The translations under genes and the position numbers were made by a program. A stretch of 64,000 nt of DNA from CAWCDJ01 sp963778675 (GTDB lineage: Bacteria > Acidobacteriota > Terriglobia > Bryobacterales > Bryobacteraceae). Below, piece after piece: positions 1 to 8,935 of this stretch; position 1 is the stretch's first letter; the number at the start of each line of letters is the position of its first letter. The notes under the pieces are model-generated. The model searched no databases. It was given only the letters and a program-made list of their open reading frames with translations, and was not told the origin of the DNA. Location of the stretch: contig CAVZVI010000010.1 of assembly GCA_963778675.1 (NCBI GenBank), positions 620,001 to 684,000 on the forward strand, given 5' to 3'.

Positions 1-281
1 AAGTCCCCACGCAGGCCGCGCCCACCGAATACATTTTTGAAGAGCCACCGGCCGCGATGATGGCGGCGCTGCTGCCGCGGTACGTGGCGATGGAGTTCTA
101 CCGCGCGCTGCTCGAAACGTCGGCTTCGGAGCACGCCGCGCGCATGACCGCGATGGAAGCGGCTACCTCGAACGCGGGCGAAATGATCGATAAGCTGACC
201 CTGTATATGAACCGCGTGCGGCAGGCCAGCATTACCAAGGAGATCATCGAAGTGGTGAGCGGCGCGGCCGCCGCCGAGTAG
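1..281 (+). CDS. atpG: ATP synthase F1 gamma subunit (C-terminal fragment)
   Basis: The gene enters from the left edge; codons run in frame from base 3 to a stop at 281, giving the last ~92 residues. The fragment carries the conserved gamma C-terminus: YIFEEPP, LLPRYV, then the helix with SASEHAARMTAMEAAT and the RQASITKEI segment that packs inside the alpha3beta3 ring. Gamma is the central rotating shaft of F1Fo ATP synthase on the cytoplasmic face. atpD follows after 9 bases, the usual G-D-C order. The identification is firm; only the truncation by the window edge limits it. Confidence 0.95.
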   Translation, partial: VPTQAAPTEYIFEEPPAAMMAALLPRYVAMEFYRALLETSASEHAARMTAMEAATSNAGEMIDKLTLYMNRVRQASITKEIIEVVSGAAAAE

Positions 282-290
282 AGGGAAATT

Positions 291-1742
<1,452 letters not shown>

Positions 1743-1745
1743 ACG

Positions 1746-2150
1746 ATGCCGGACGCGCTGGTGCTCGAAGTCGCCACCCCGGAACGCCTGCTGGTGCGGG
1801 AGTCCGTGGACGAGGTGCAACTCCCCGAACGGAACGGCTACATGGGGATCCTGCCGGGCCACGCCGCGCTGCTGGGGCAAATCTCCACCGGCTTCCTTAC
1901 CTACACGGCCGGGGGCCGCAAACGGTACCTTTCGGTGCAGGGAGGATTTGTCGAAGTGCTGCCCGACCACATCCGCGTGCTGGCGAATGCCGCCGAGAGG
2001 GCCGAGGAGATCGATGTAGAGCGTGCGCGCCAGGACCTGAAGACCGCCGCGGAACAGATCTTCAATCCCGCGCTCGGCGTGGATCCGGCCATCGCTCTCG
2101 ACGCCATGGCGTGGGCCCAGGCAAGGGTCGACGCGGCGCAGGGGAGGTAG
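1746..2150 (+). CDS. atpC: ATP synthase F1 epsilon subunit
   Basis: Epsilon subunit of F1, 134 residues. The N-terminal beta-sandwich shows LEVATPERLLV, GYMGILPGHAALL and the LSVQGGFVEVLPDHIRVLA strand pair; a C-terminal helical hairpin (AEEIDVERARQDLK onward) follows. Epsilon couples gamma to the c-ring and can inhibit ATP hydrolysis. It closes the ATP synthase cluster; the next gene starts 3 bases later, suggesting read-through into a nucleoside hydrolase. Family assignment is clear from the conserved PGHA motif and the position. Confidence 0.95.
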   Translation: MPDALVLEVATPERLLVRESVDEVQLPERNGYMGILPGHAALLGQISTGFLTYTAGGRKRYLSVQGGFVEVLPDHIRVLANAAERAEEIDVERARQDLKTAAEQIFNPALGVDPAIALDAMAWAQARVDAAQGR

Positions 2151-2153
2151 GCC

Positions 2154-3107
2154 ATGCGCCGGCTGGCTCTGGTGGCCGCGCTCTGCTGCGGGATGGCGTA
2201 CGCGGCGGAGCCCGTGCGGCTGATCTTCGACACGGACGTCGGGAACGACATCGACGACGCCCTGGCGCTGGCGATGATCCACCGGCTGGAGAGCCTGGGC
2301 GAGGCCAAGCTGCTGGCGGTCACGATCACCAAGGACTGCCACTTCGCCGCGCCTTATATCGACCTGGTCGATACCTTCTATGGCAGGCCGGGGATTCCGA
2401 TCGGCGCGATTCCGCCGGGGACGCCTCCCGGCAAGGATTCACCGATGATCCAGGGGCCGGCCGAGTCCGGCTTCTATCCCCATAAGCTGATGGATCAGCG
2501 CAATGCGCCCGACTCGGTTGCGGTGCTGCGCCGCGTGCTCCATGCGGAAAAAGATCACTCGGTGGTCATCGTGCAGGTAGGCTTCAGCAGCAACCTGGCG
2601 CGGCTGCTGCGCACCGACCGCGCGCTGATCGAGCGCAAAGTGAAGCTGCTGGTGGCCATGGCGGGAGCGTTTCCCACGGGCAAGAAGGAGTTTAACGTTT
2701 ACTCCGACGTGGCCTCGGCCAAGGAACTGTTTGCCGGGTGGCCGACGCCGATCGTAGCCAGCGGATTCGAAGTGGGGCTCTCCATTCTGTATCCGGCCAC
2801 CAGCATCGAGCACGACTACGGCTACGTAAAGCACCATCCGATCGCGGACGCATACCGGCTCTACATGAAGATGCCGTACGACCGCCCGACGTGGGACCTG
2901 ACCGCGACGCTGTACGCGATCCGCCCGGACGCCGGATATTTCGGGCTGTCGAAGCCGGGAACGATCACGGTGGATGACGACGCCATCACCCATTTCAGCG
3001 AATCTCCCGAAGGCAGACACCGGTACCTGACGGTGACCCCGGAGCAGCGTTCGAAGGTTCTGGCGGCCATGATCGAACTGGCCAGCGCGCCACCCGATCG
3101 AAAATGA
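2154..3107 (+). CDS. Exported nucleoside hydrolase (IUNH family)
   Basis: A 317-residue protein with a cleavable signal peptide (MRRLALVAALCCGMAYAA) followed at once by the nucleoside hydrolase signature DTDVGNDIDDALAL, whose aspartates bind the catalytic calcium in inosine-uridine-preferring hydrolases. Later MAGAFPTGKKEFNVYSD corresponds to the family's G-x-NxxAE/D region, here with FNVYSD. The enzyme would split ribonucleosides into base and ribose outside the cytoplasm. It sits 3 bases behind atpC, so it is probably co-transcribed, although no functional link is obvious. The precise substrate cannot be told from sequence. Confidence 0.82.
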   Translation: MRRLALVAALCCGMAYAAEPVRLIFDTDVGNDIDDALALAMIHRLESLGEAKLLAVTITKDCHFAAPYIDLVDTFYGRPGIPIGAIPPGTPPGKDSPMIQGPAESGFYPHKLMDQRNAPDSVAVLRRVLHAEKDHSVVIVQVGFSSNLARLLRTDRALIERKVKLLVAMAGAFPTGKKEFNVYSDVASAKELFAGWPTPIVASGFEVGLSILYPATSIEHDYGYVKHHPIADAYRLYMKMPYDRPTWDLTATLYAIRPDAGYFGLSKPGTITVDDDAITHFSESPEGRHRYLTVTPEQRSKVLAAMIELASAPPDRK

Positions 3108-3156
3108 CTCCGGGCCTCGATCAATTTCTCAAAGTGAACCGATAAAGACAATCTAT

Positions 3157-3172
3157 CGGCAAAACCGTTGCC
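3157..3172 (+). promoter_or_regulatory. Putative sigma-54 (-24/-12) promoter of the first glutamine synthetase gene
   Basis: CGGCAAAACCGTTGCC contains GG, exactly ten bases, then GC, with GGCA and TTGC flanks as in the RpoN consensus. It lies about 105 bases upstream of the chosen TTG start. Sigma-54 control of glnA is well known, and rpoN is encoded in this window. No enhancer-binding site was identified. Confidence 0.5.
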
Positions 3173-3277
3173 TGACAGACAGTCCGCCATCCAGAATGGT
3201 AGTGATCGCCCTGCGGAAACGCCGTCATGCCGGGTTCTCCGGTATCTTCCGCTCAAGACATTTCAGGAGATGCAACC

Positions 3278-4705
3278 TTGAACGACTTGCAAGATTTCTT
3301 ACGCCTTTCTTATGCCGAACTGGAGGAGTTGAATCTCCAGGCGAAGGAGCAGCGGAAGAACCGCGTGCCCTTCCACCAGATTCAGGAGGAACGGCTGAAG
3401 TACCTGACCGATGAGAAGCGCATCAAGGCCGTCACGGTGCTGTTCAGCGACCTGGAAGGCCGTTTGCACATGCTCGACTACGACAAGAAGTTCCTGGTCA
3501 AGAGCTACGACAACCTGACTTTCGATGGTTCCTCCATCCGGGGATTCACCGCCCAGCGCGAAAGCGACCTGCGGCTGCACATGGATTGGAGCGCGTTTTA
3601 CTGGGGTCCGGCCGATGTGTTCGGGTCGGGTAAGGTGCTGGTCTTCGGTGAAGTCATCGACAAGGATGGAACGCCTTACTCGGCCGATATCCGCGGCGTA
3701 CTCAAGGGCTACGCGCAGCAGCAGTTCGAGGCCAAGGGGTACACGCTGAACGCGGCCAACGAAATCGAGGGCTTCCTGTTTAACGGCGCGGATGCCGAGC
3801 GCCGCTACCATGAGACGGGCAAGTTCGATTACGTGAACACGGGCGGCTATTATCACTCGCTCCCGGGCGATCCGCTGCGGCTGTTCATCGATACCACCGC
3901 CGAAGTGCAGCGCGCCATGGGCTTCCAGAACGAAAAGGACCATCCGGAAGTCGCGCCCTCGCAGTTCGAGATCAACTACGGCTATGCCGACGTAGTGGCC
4001 GCAGCCGACCACATCCAGCTCTATAAGCTGATCTGCCGTCAGGTGGCCACCAAGATGGGCTTCACCGCATGCTTCCTGCCCAAGCCCGTGGTGGGCGTCA
4101 ACGGCAACGGCATGCACACCAACGTTTCGATCAGCAAGAACGGGAAGAACCTGTTCTGGGATCCGAACGGCGAAGAGAGGATGAGCAAGCTCGCCTGGCA
4201 GTTCGTGGATCGCATTCTGACCCACGGCAACGATATCTGCCTGCTGCTGAATGCCAGCGTGAACGCCTACCGCCGGCTTGATCCGCACTTCGAGGCGCCC
4301 AACCAGCTCAAGGCTTCAGCCGTGGACCGCGGCTCGATGGTGCGCATCCCGCTGGGCAACGAACGCAGCTCGCGCGTGGAAGTGCGTTCGGTGGCGCCCG
4401 ACGCCAATCCCTACATGGTGATGCTCTCGGTGTTCAAGACGGGTATCGAAGGCGACATCGCAAAGGTGAAGAACCTGCGCTCCGCCGAGCGCTATCTGCC
4501 CGACAACATCTACGACGCCCTGGCCAACTTCCGCGCCGCGGAGTGGTCCACGAAACTTCTGGGAGAAGATGTGAAGGGCCGCTATGCGGATCTGAAGCAG
4601 GCGTCCGCGGACCGCTGCTCGCGCCTGCTCGGCACCTTCGTCAAAGCGCCGGAAGTGCAATACCACCACGAAGTTTACAACCAGTACCTCTGGAACATGT
4701 TCTAA
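3278..4705 (+). CDS. Glutamine synthetase family protein (non-adenylylated type)
   Basis: A 475-residue glutamine synthetase: glutamate + ammonia + ATP to glutamine. Visible motifs are LTFDGSSIRGF (N-terminal catalytic loop), NEIEGFLF (metal-binding glutamates), KPVVGVNGNGMHTNVS (ATP/metal) and NERSSRVEVRSV (substrate arginines). An ATG at 3227 is in frame, but TTG at 3278 is preferred: AGGAG lies 8 bases before it and MNDLQDFL looks like a natural start. The adenylylation loop seen in the second glutamine synthetase (IYDLSPEE) is replaced by IYDALANF, so GlnE is unlikely to act on this one. It stands alone with a sigma-54-like promoter. Confidence 0.88.
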   Translation: MNDLQDFLRLSYAELEELNLQAKEQRKNRVPFHQIQEERLKYLTDEKRIKAVTVLFSDLEGRLHMLDYDKKFLVKSYDNLTFDGSSIRGFTAQRESDLRLHMDWSAFYWGPADVFGSGKVLVFGEVIDKDGTPYSADIRGVLKGYAQQQFEAKGYTLNAANEIEGFLFNGADAERRYHETGKFDYVNTGGYYHSLPGDPLRLFIDTTAEVQRAMGFQNEKDHPEVAPSQFEINYGYADVVAAADHIQLYKLICRQVATKMGFTACFLPKPVVGVNGNGMHTNVSISKNGKNLFWDPNGEERMSKLAWQFVDRILTHGNDICLLLNASVNAYRRLDPHFEAPNQLKASAVDRGSMVRIPLGNERSSRVEVRSVAPDANPYMVMLSVFKTGIEGDIAKVKNLRSAERYLPDNIYDALANFRAAEWSTKLLGEDVKGRYADLKQASADRCSRLLGTFVKAPEVQYHHEVYNQYLWNMF

Positions 4706-4733
4706 ACCGTATCGCTCCGGGACAAAAATTGAA

Positions 4734-4751
4734 CCCCCGGTGACGCGGGGG
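4734..4751. terminator. Possible terminator hairpin after the first glutamine synthetase gene
   Basis: CCCCCG and CGGGGG form a perfect 6-bp stem with a 6-base loop, 29 bases after the stop codon. There is no T-tract on the plus strand, so intrinsic termination is uncertain. The rest of 4706-4910 holds nothing recognisable. Confidence 0.3.
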
Positions 4752-4910
4752 CGCCGCCTCACGCACTGTATTTGGGACGTCGCTACCCGCGCATTAGAGC
4801 GTTTGCGTACTAACCCCGGCCAAGGGCCCGTGCCGCTTTGCGCGGTTCCGCACGATCTGTAGAGTTACGGACCTTGGAGACCGGCGTGCTCGCCGTAGCA
4901 TCGGGGACCG

Positions 4911-7064
4911 ATGCCGCGAACGATTCTGCCGGGAAAGCCATACCCCCAAGGCGCCACGTGGGACGGAACTGGGGTCAACTTTGCGCTCTACTCGGAGAAA
5001 GCCACCGAGGTAGAACTCTGCCTGTTCCCGGAAGTGGATTCCAGGGAGTTCGAGCCGGTGGCGATCCGCGAATCCACAGGCTACGTCTGGCACTGTTACC
5101 TGCCCGGAATCAAGCCCGGCCAACTGTACGGATACCGGGTGCACGGACCCTATAAACCCGAACGGGGTGATAGGTTCAATCCGGCCAAACTCCTGATCGA
5201 TCCCTACGCGAAGGCGCTGGCGGGCGAACTCCGGTGGGATGCTCCCGTATTCGGCTACCGCCTCGGCGAGCCGGAGGCGGATCTCTCCTGCGACGATACC
5301 GACGATTCCTGGGGAGTCCCCAAATCCGTCGTCACCACTTCGCACTTCGACTGGGAGAACGACCGCCCGCCGCTGACGCCCCTCAACGACACGATCATTT
5401 ACGAGCTGCACGTCAAGGGGTTCACCGCGCTTCATCCGGAGATCCCCGGGGAACTGCGCGGCACCTATGCCGGGTTGGCGCACCCGGTGGCCATCGAGCA
5501 CCTGAAGAAGCTCGGGATCACGGCCGTCGAGTTGATGCCGGTGCACGAGTTCGTGGACGATAAGGACCTGCTCGATCGCGGACTGCGCAATTACTGGGGA
5601 TACAACTCGATGAGCTTCTTCGCTCCCGAGTCGCGATACAGCGCCTCCGGTGACCGCGGCGAGCAGATCGGCGAATTCAAGGCCATGGTGCGGGCGCTGC
5701 ACCGGGCAGGGATCGAAGTGATCCTCGATGTCGTCTACAACCACACGGCCGAGGGAAACCAATTGGGGCCCACGCTGAATTTCCGCGGCATCGACAACTC
5801 CACCTACTACCGCCTGGTAGAGGACCAGCCGCGCTACTACATGGATTACACGGGCACCGGCAACACACTCAACGTGCGTCACCCGCAAGTGCTCAAGCTG
5901 ATCATGGACTCTCTGCGCTACTGGGTCCAGGAGATGCGCGTGGACGGATTCCGATTCGACCTGGCCGCCACGCTGGCCCGCGAGTTGCACGCGGTGGACC
6001 GGCTTTCCGCGTTCTTCGACATCATCAACCAGGACCCGGTCATTTCGCAGGTCAAGCTGATCGCGGAGCCTTGGGACGTGGGTCCGGGCGGCTACCAGGT
6101 GGGCAAGTTTCCGCCGTTGTGGGCCGAGTGGAACGGGCGGTATCGCGACGTGGTCCGCCGCTACTGGAAGGGCGACGACGGCCAACTGGCGGAGCTGGGG
6201 TACCGGCTCACGGGCTCGAGCGACCTCTACCAGCGGGACGGCAGGCACCCTACCGCGAGCGTCAACTTCGTGACCGCGCACGACGGTTTCACGCTCAACG
6301 ATCTGGTCAGCTACGAGCACAAGCACAATGAGGCCAACGGGGAGGAGAACCGCGACGGAACCGACGACAACCATTCCTCCAACTACGGCGTCGAGGGCGA
6401 CACCACGGATCCGGAGATCCTGGAAACCCGCGAGCGCCAGAAGCGGAACTTCCTCCTGACGCTGCTGTGCTCGCAGGGCGTTCCGATGATCTGCGGGGGC
6501 GACGAGATCGGCCGCACCCAGGGCGGCAACAACAACGGATATGCACAGGACAACGCGGTGAGCTGGACCGACTGGAACCTGGACGAACGCAAGCAGTCGC
6601 TGCTCGAGTTCACCAGGCGCCTCATCGAGATCCGGCGCGACCACCCCAACCTGCACCGGCGGAAGTTCTTCCAGGACCGCCCGGTTTACCCCGGCAAGGC
6701 GGAGCGGAAGGCGGACGGGAAGCGCGAGCGCGACGTACGGTGGCTGCGGCCGGATGGGGGCGAGATGACTCCCGAGGAATGGAACGCGGGATGGGTCCGC
6801 TGCATCGGCCTCATGCTCAACGGACGCACCATGGACGATGTCAACGGCGTGGGCGAGGCGATCGTCGACGACACGTTCCTCATCCTTTTGAATCCGCATC
6901 ACGAGGCGATTCAGTTCCACATGCCGCGGCGGCCGGGCTCGGCGTGGGAGGTACTGGTGAGTTCGGCGGCGCCGAATGGGAGCGAGAAGCCCGTCGTGCG
7001 CGCGGGCAAAGTCTATGAGCTCGTGCCGCGCAGTACGGCGCTGCTCCGGGAGATAACAGATTGA
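4911..7064 (+). CDS. glgX: Glycogen debranching enzyme GlgX (isoamylase type, GH13)
   Basis: A 717-residue debranching enzyme that hydrolyses alpha-1,6 branches of glycogen or limit dextrin. An N-terminal CBM48 domain (GATWDGTGVNFALYSE) is followed by the GH13 barrel: DVVYNHTAEG (region I), VDGFRFDLAATL (region II, nucleophile Asp), LIAEPWDVGPGGYQ (region III, acid Glu) and TAHDGFTLNDL (region IV). The C-terminal domain is MLNGRTMDDVN onward. The stop overlaps the treZ start (TTGA), and the third gene overlaps treZ, so the three enzymes form a coupled alpha-glucan unit. GlgX is the best fit; the related TreX debranching enzymes of trehalose clusters share these motifs. Confidence 0.92.
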   Translation: MPRTILPGKPYPQGATWDGTGVNFALYSEKATEVELCLFPEVDSREFEPVAIRESTGYVWHCYLPGIKPGQLYGYRVHGPYKPERGDRFNPAKLLIDPYAKALAGELRWDAPVFGYRLGEPEADLSCDDTDDSWGVPKSVVTTSHFDWENDRPPLTPLNDTIIYELHVKGFTALHPEIPGELRGTYAGLAHPVAIEHLKKLGITAVELMPVHEFVDDKDLLDRGLRNYWGYNSMSFFAPESRYSASGDRGEQIGEFKAMVRALHRAGIEVILDVVYNHTAEGNQLGPTLNFRGIDNSTYYRLVEDQPRYYMDYTGTGNTLNVRHPQVLKLIMDSLRYWVQEMRVDGFRFDLAATLARELHAVDRLSAFFDIINQDPVISQVKLIAEPWDVGPGGYQVGKFPPLWAEWNGRYRDVVRRYWKGDDGQLAELGYRLTGSSDLYQRDGRHPTASVNFVTAHDGFTLNDLVSYEHKHNEANGEENRDGTDDNHSSNYGVEGDTTDPEILETRERQKRNFLLTLLCSQGVPMICGGDEIGRTQGGNNNGYAQDNAVSWTDWNLDERKQSLLEFTRRLIEIRRDHPNLHRRKFFQDRPVYPGKAERKADGKRERDVRWLRPDGGEMTPEEWNAGWVRCIGLMLNGRTMDDVNGVGEAIVDDTFLILLNPHHEAIQFHMPRRPGSAWEVLVSSAAPNGSEKPVVRAGKVYELVPRSTALLREITD

Positions 7065-8935
7065 GGCGGCGCTTTCCGGTTGGGGCTGAGGTGGTGCCGG
7101 GAGACGGAGTGCATTTCCGGGTGTGGGCGCCGGGACGGAAGCGGGTGGAGGTCGAGTCCTGCCGGGATGGGCTCGTTGCCACGCTGCATGAGGAAGACGG
7201 CGGATATTTCTCGGGATGCGTGAGCGAAGCGCAGGTGGGCATGCGCTATCGGTTCCGGCTGGATGGCGGAGAATCGTTTCCGGACCCGGCATCGCGCTTT
7301 CAGCCGGAAGGGCCGCACGGGCCGTCTGAAGTCATCGACCCATCCGGTTTCCGGTGGAGCGACCGGGACTGGCCCGGACTGGAACTCGAGGCGCAGGTCA
7401 TTTCCGAGATCCACATCGGGACGTTCACCCCCGAGGGGACCTGGGATGCGGCGCGGCGGGAGCTCCCCGAATTGTCGGAGGCTGGGATTACGGTAGTGGA
7501 AGTGATGCCGGTTGCGGATTTCCCCGGCCGCTTCAACTGGGGTTACGACGGCGTGGGGCTATTCGCGCCGGTGGCGATCTATGGCCGCCCGGACGACTTC
7601 CGGCGCTTTGTCGACGCCGCGCATGGCACCGGAATCGGCGTGATCCTCGACGTGGTGTACAACCACCTGGGCCCGGACGGCAATTACCTGGAGCAGTATT
7701 CGGGGGAGTACTTCACCGACCGCTACCGCAATGAGTGGGGCAGGGCCTTCAATTTTGACGGACCCGGTTCCGGGCCGGTACGCGAACTGGTGACGATGAA
7801 CGCAGCCTACTGGGCAGAAGAGTTCCATCTGGACGGCTTGCGACTGGATGCCACGCAGCAGATTTTCGATGCTTCACCGGTGAATATCATGGCTGAGCTG
7901 GCCGGGCGAATGCGCGAGGCCGCCGGCGGGCGGAAGGTCATCGTGTTGGGCGAGAATGAGCCGCAGCACACGATACTGGTCCGAACGCGCGAGCAGGGCG
8001 GCTACGGGCTGGATGCGCTGTGGAACGACGACTTTCATCATGCCGCGCGGGTGGCCGTGACGGGCCGGGCGGAGGCCTATTACAGCGACTATCAGGGCCG
8101 TCCGCAGGAGCTGATTTCGGCGGCGAAATACGGCTTCCTGTACCAGGGACAGCGCAGCTCCTGGCAAGCCAAGCGCCGCGGCACGCCGGCAATGGACCTG
8201 CGCCCGGCGCAGTTCGTGACCTTTCTGGACAATCACGATCAGGTCGCCAATTCGGGCCGGGGCCGGCGCCTGCATCAATTGACCAGCCCCGGACGGTACC
8301 GCGCCGTCACCGCGCTGCTGCTGCTGGGCCCCGGGACGCCAATGCTTTTCCAGGGCCAGGAATTTGCGGCGTCGAGTTCCTTCCAGTATTTCGCGGACCA
8401 CCAGGGCCTGTTGCGCGACGCGGTGCGGGAAGGACGGTTTCAGTTTCTCGCGCAGTTCCCCGGACTCGCCGCGCCGGAGATGCGCACGCACCATCCGGAC
8501 CCGGCGGACCTGGCGACGTTCGAGATGTGCAAGCTGAACTTCGCCGAGCGGGTGGCGCACGCGGATATTTACCGGATGCACAAAGACCTGCTGCGCTTGC
8601 GTCGCGAGGAGCCGGCGTTTCGGGCGCAGCGCCCGGGCGGAATCGATGGCGCAGTCCTCGCGGAGGAAGCCCTGCTGTTACGCTACTGGATGGAAGGCGA
8701 TGACGAACGGCTGGTTCTGATCAACCTGGGCGGGGATCTGCGACTCGACCCGGCCCCCCAGCCCCTGCTCGCGCCGCCGGCAAACCGGATCTGGAGCGTT
8801 CAATGGTCGAGTGAAGATTCCGCTTATGGCGGCAGCGGTACCGGCAATGTGGAAAGCGGCGGCGAGTGGACGATTCCCGGGCACGCCGCTATTGTGATGC
8901 GGCCTGTGGAACCGAAAGAAGAATGGCGGATCTGA
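7061..8935 (+). CDS. treZ: Malto-oligosyltrehalose trehalohydrolase TreZ (GH13)
   Basis: A 624-residue GH13 enzyme that releases trehalose from maltooligosyl-trehalose. It shows VHFRVWAPGRKRVEV (N-terminal CBM48-like), DVVYNHLGPDGNYL (region I), LDGLRLDATQQI (region II), VLGENEPQ (acid Glu) and FLDNHDQVANSGRG (region IV), a set typical of TreZ. The start is TTG at 7061, overlapping the glgX stop by 4 bases. The partner TreY, which makes the substrate, is not in this window. Distinguishing TreZ from glycogen branching enzyme rests on the DNHDQVAN and GPDGNYL motifs. Confidence 0.9.
   Translation: MRRRFPVGAEVVPGDGVHFRVWAPGRKRVEVESCRDGLVATLHEEDGGYFSGCVSEAQVGMRYRFRLDGGESFPDPASRFQPEGPHGPSEVIDPSGFRWSDRDWPGLELEAQVISEIHIGTFTPEGTWDAARRELPELSEAGITVVEVMPVADFPGRFNWGYDGVGLFAPVAIYGRPDDFRRFVDAAHGTGIGVILDVVYNHLGPDGNYLEQYSGEYFTDRYRNEWGRAFNFDGPGSGPVRELVTMNAAYWAEEFHLDGLRLDATQQIFDASPVNIMAELAGRMREAAGGRKVIVLGENEPQHTILVRTREQGGYGLDALWNDDFHHAARVAVTGRAEAYYSDYQGRPQELISAAKYGFLYQGQRSSWQAKRRGTPAMDLRPAQFVTFLDNHDQVANSGRGRRLHQLTSPGRYRAVTALLLLGPGTPMLFQGQEFAASSSFQYFADHQGLLRDAVREGRFQFLAQFPGLAAPEMRTHHPDPADLATFEMCKLNFAERVAHADIYRMHKDLLRLRREEPAFRAQRPGGIDGAVLAEEALLLRYWMEGDDERLVLINLGGDLRLDPAPQPLLAPPANRIWSVQWSSEDSAYGGSGTGNVESGGEWTIPGHAAIVMRPVEPKEEWRI

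Noticed and set aside
4794..7292. 832-codon minus-strand open frame opposite glgX
   Set aside because: Low-complexity, Arg/Val/His-rich translation with no motif; it is the GC-driven shadow of glgX/treZ, whose catalytic motifs are clear.
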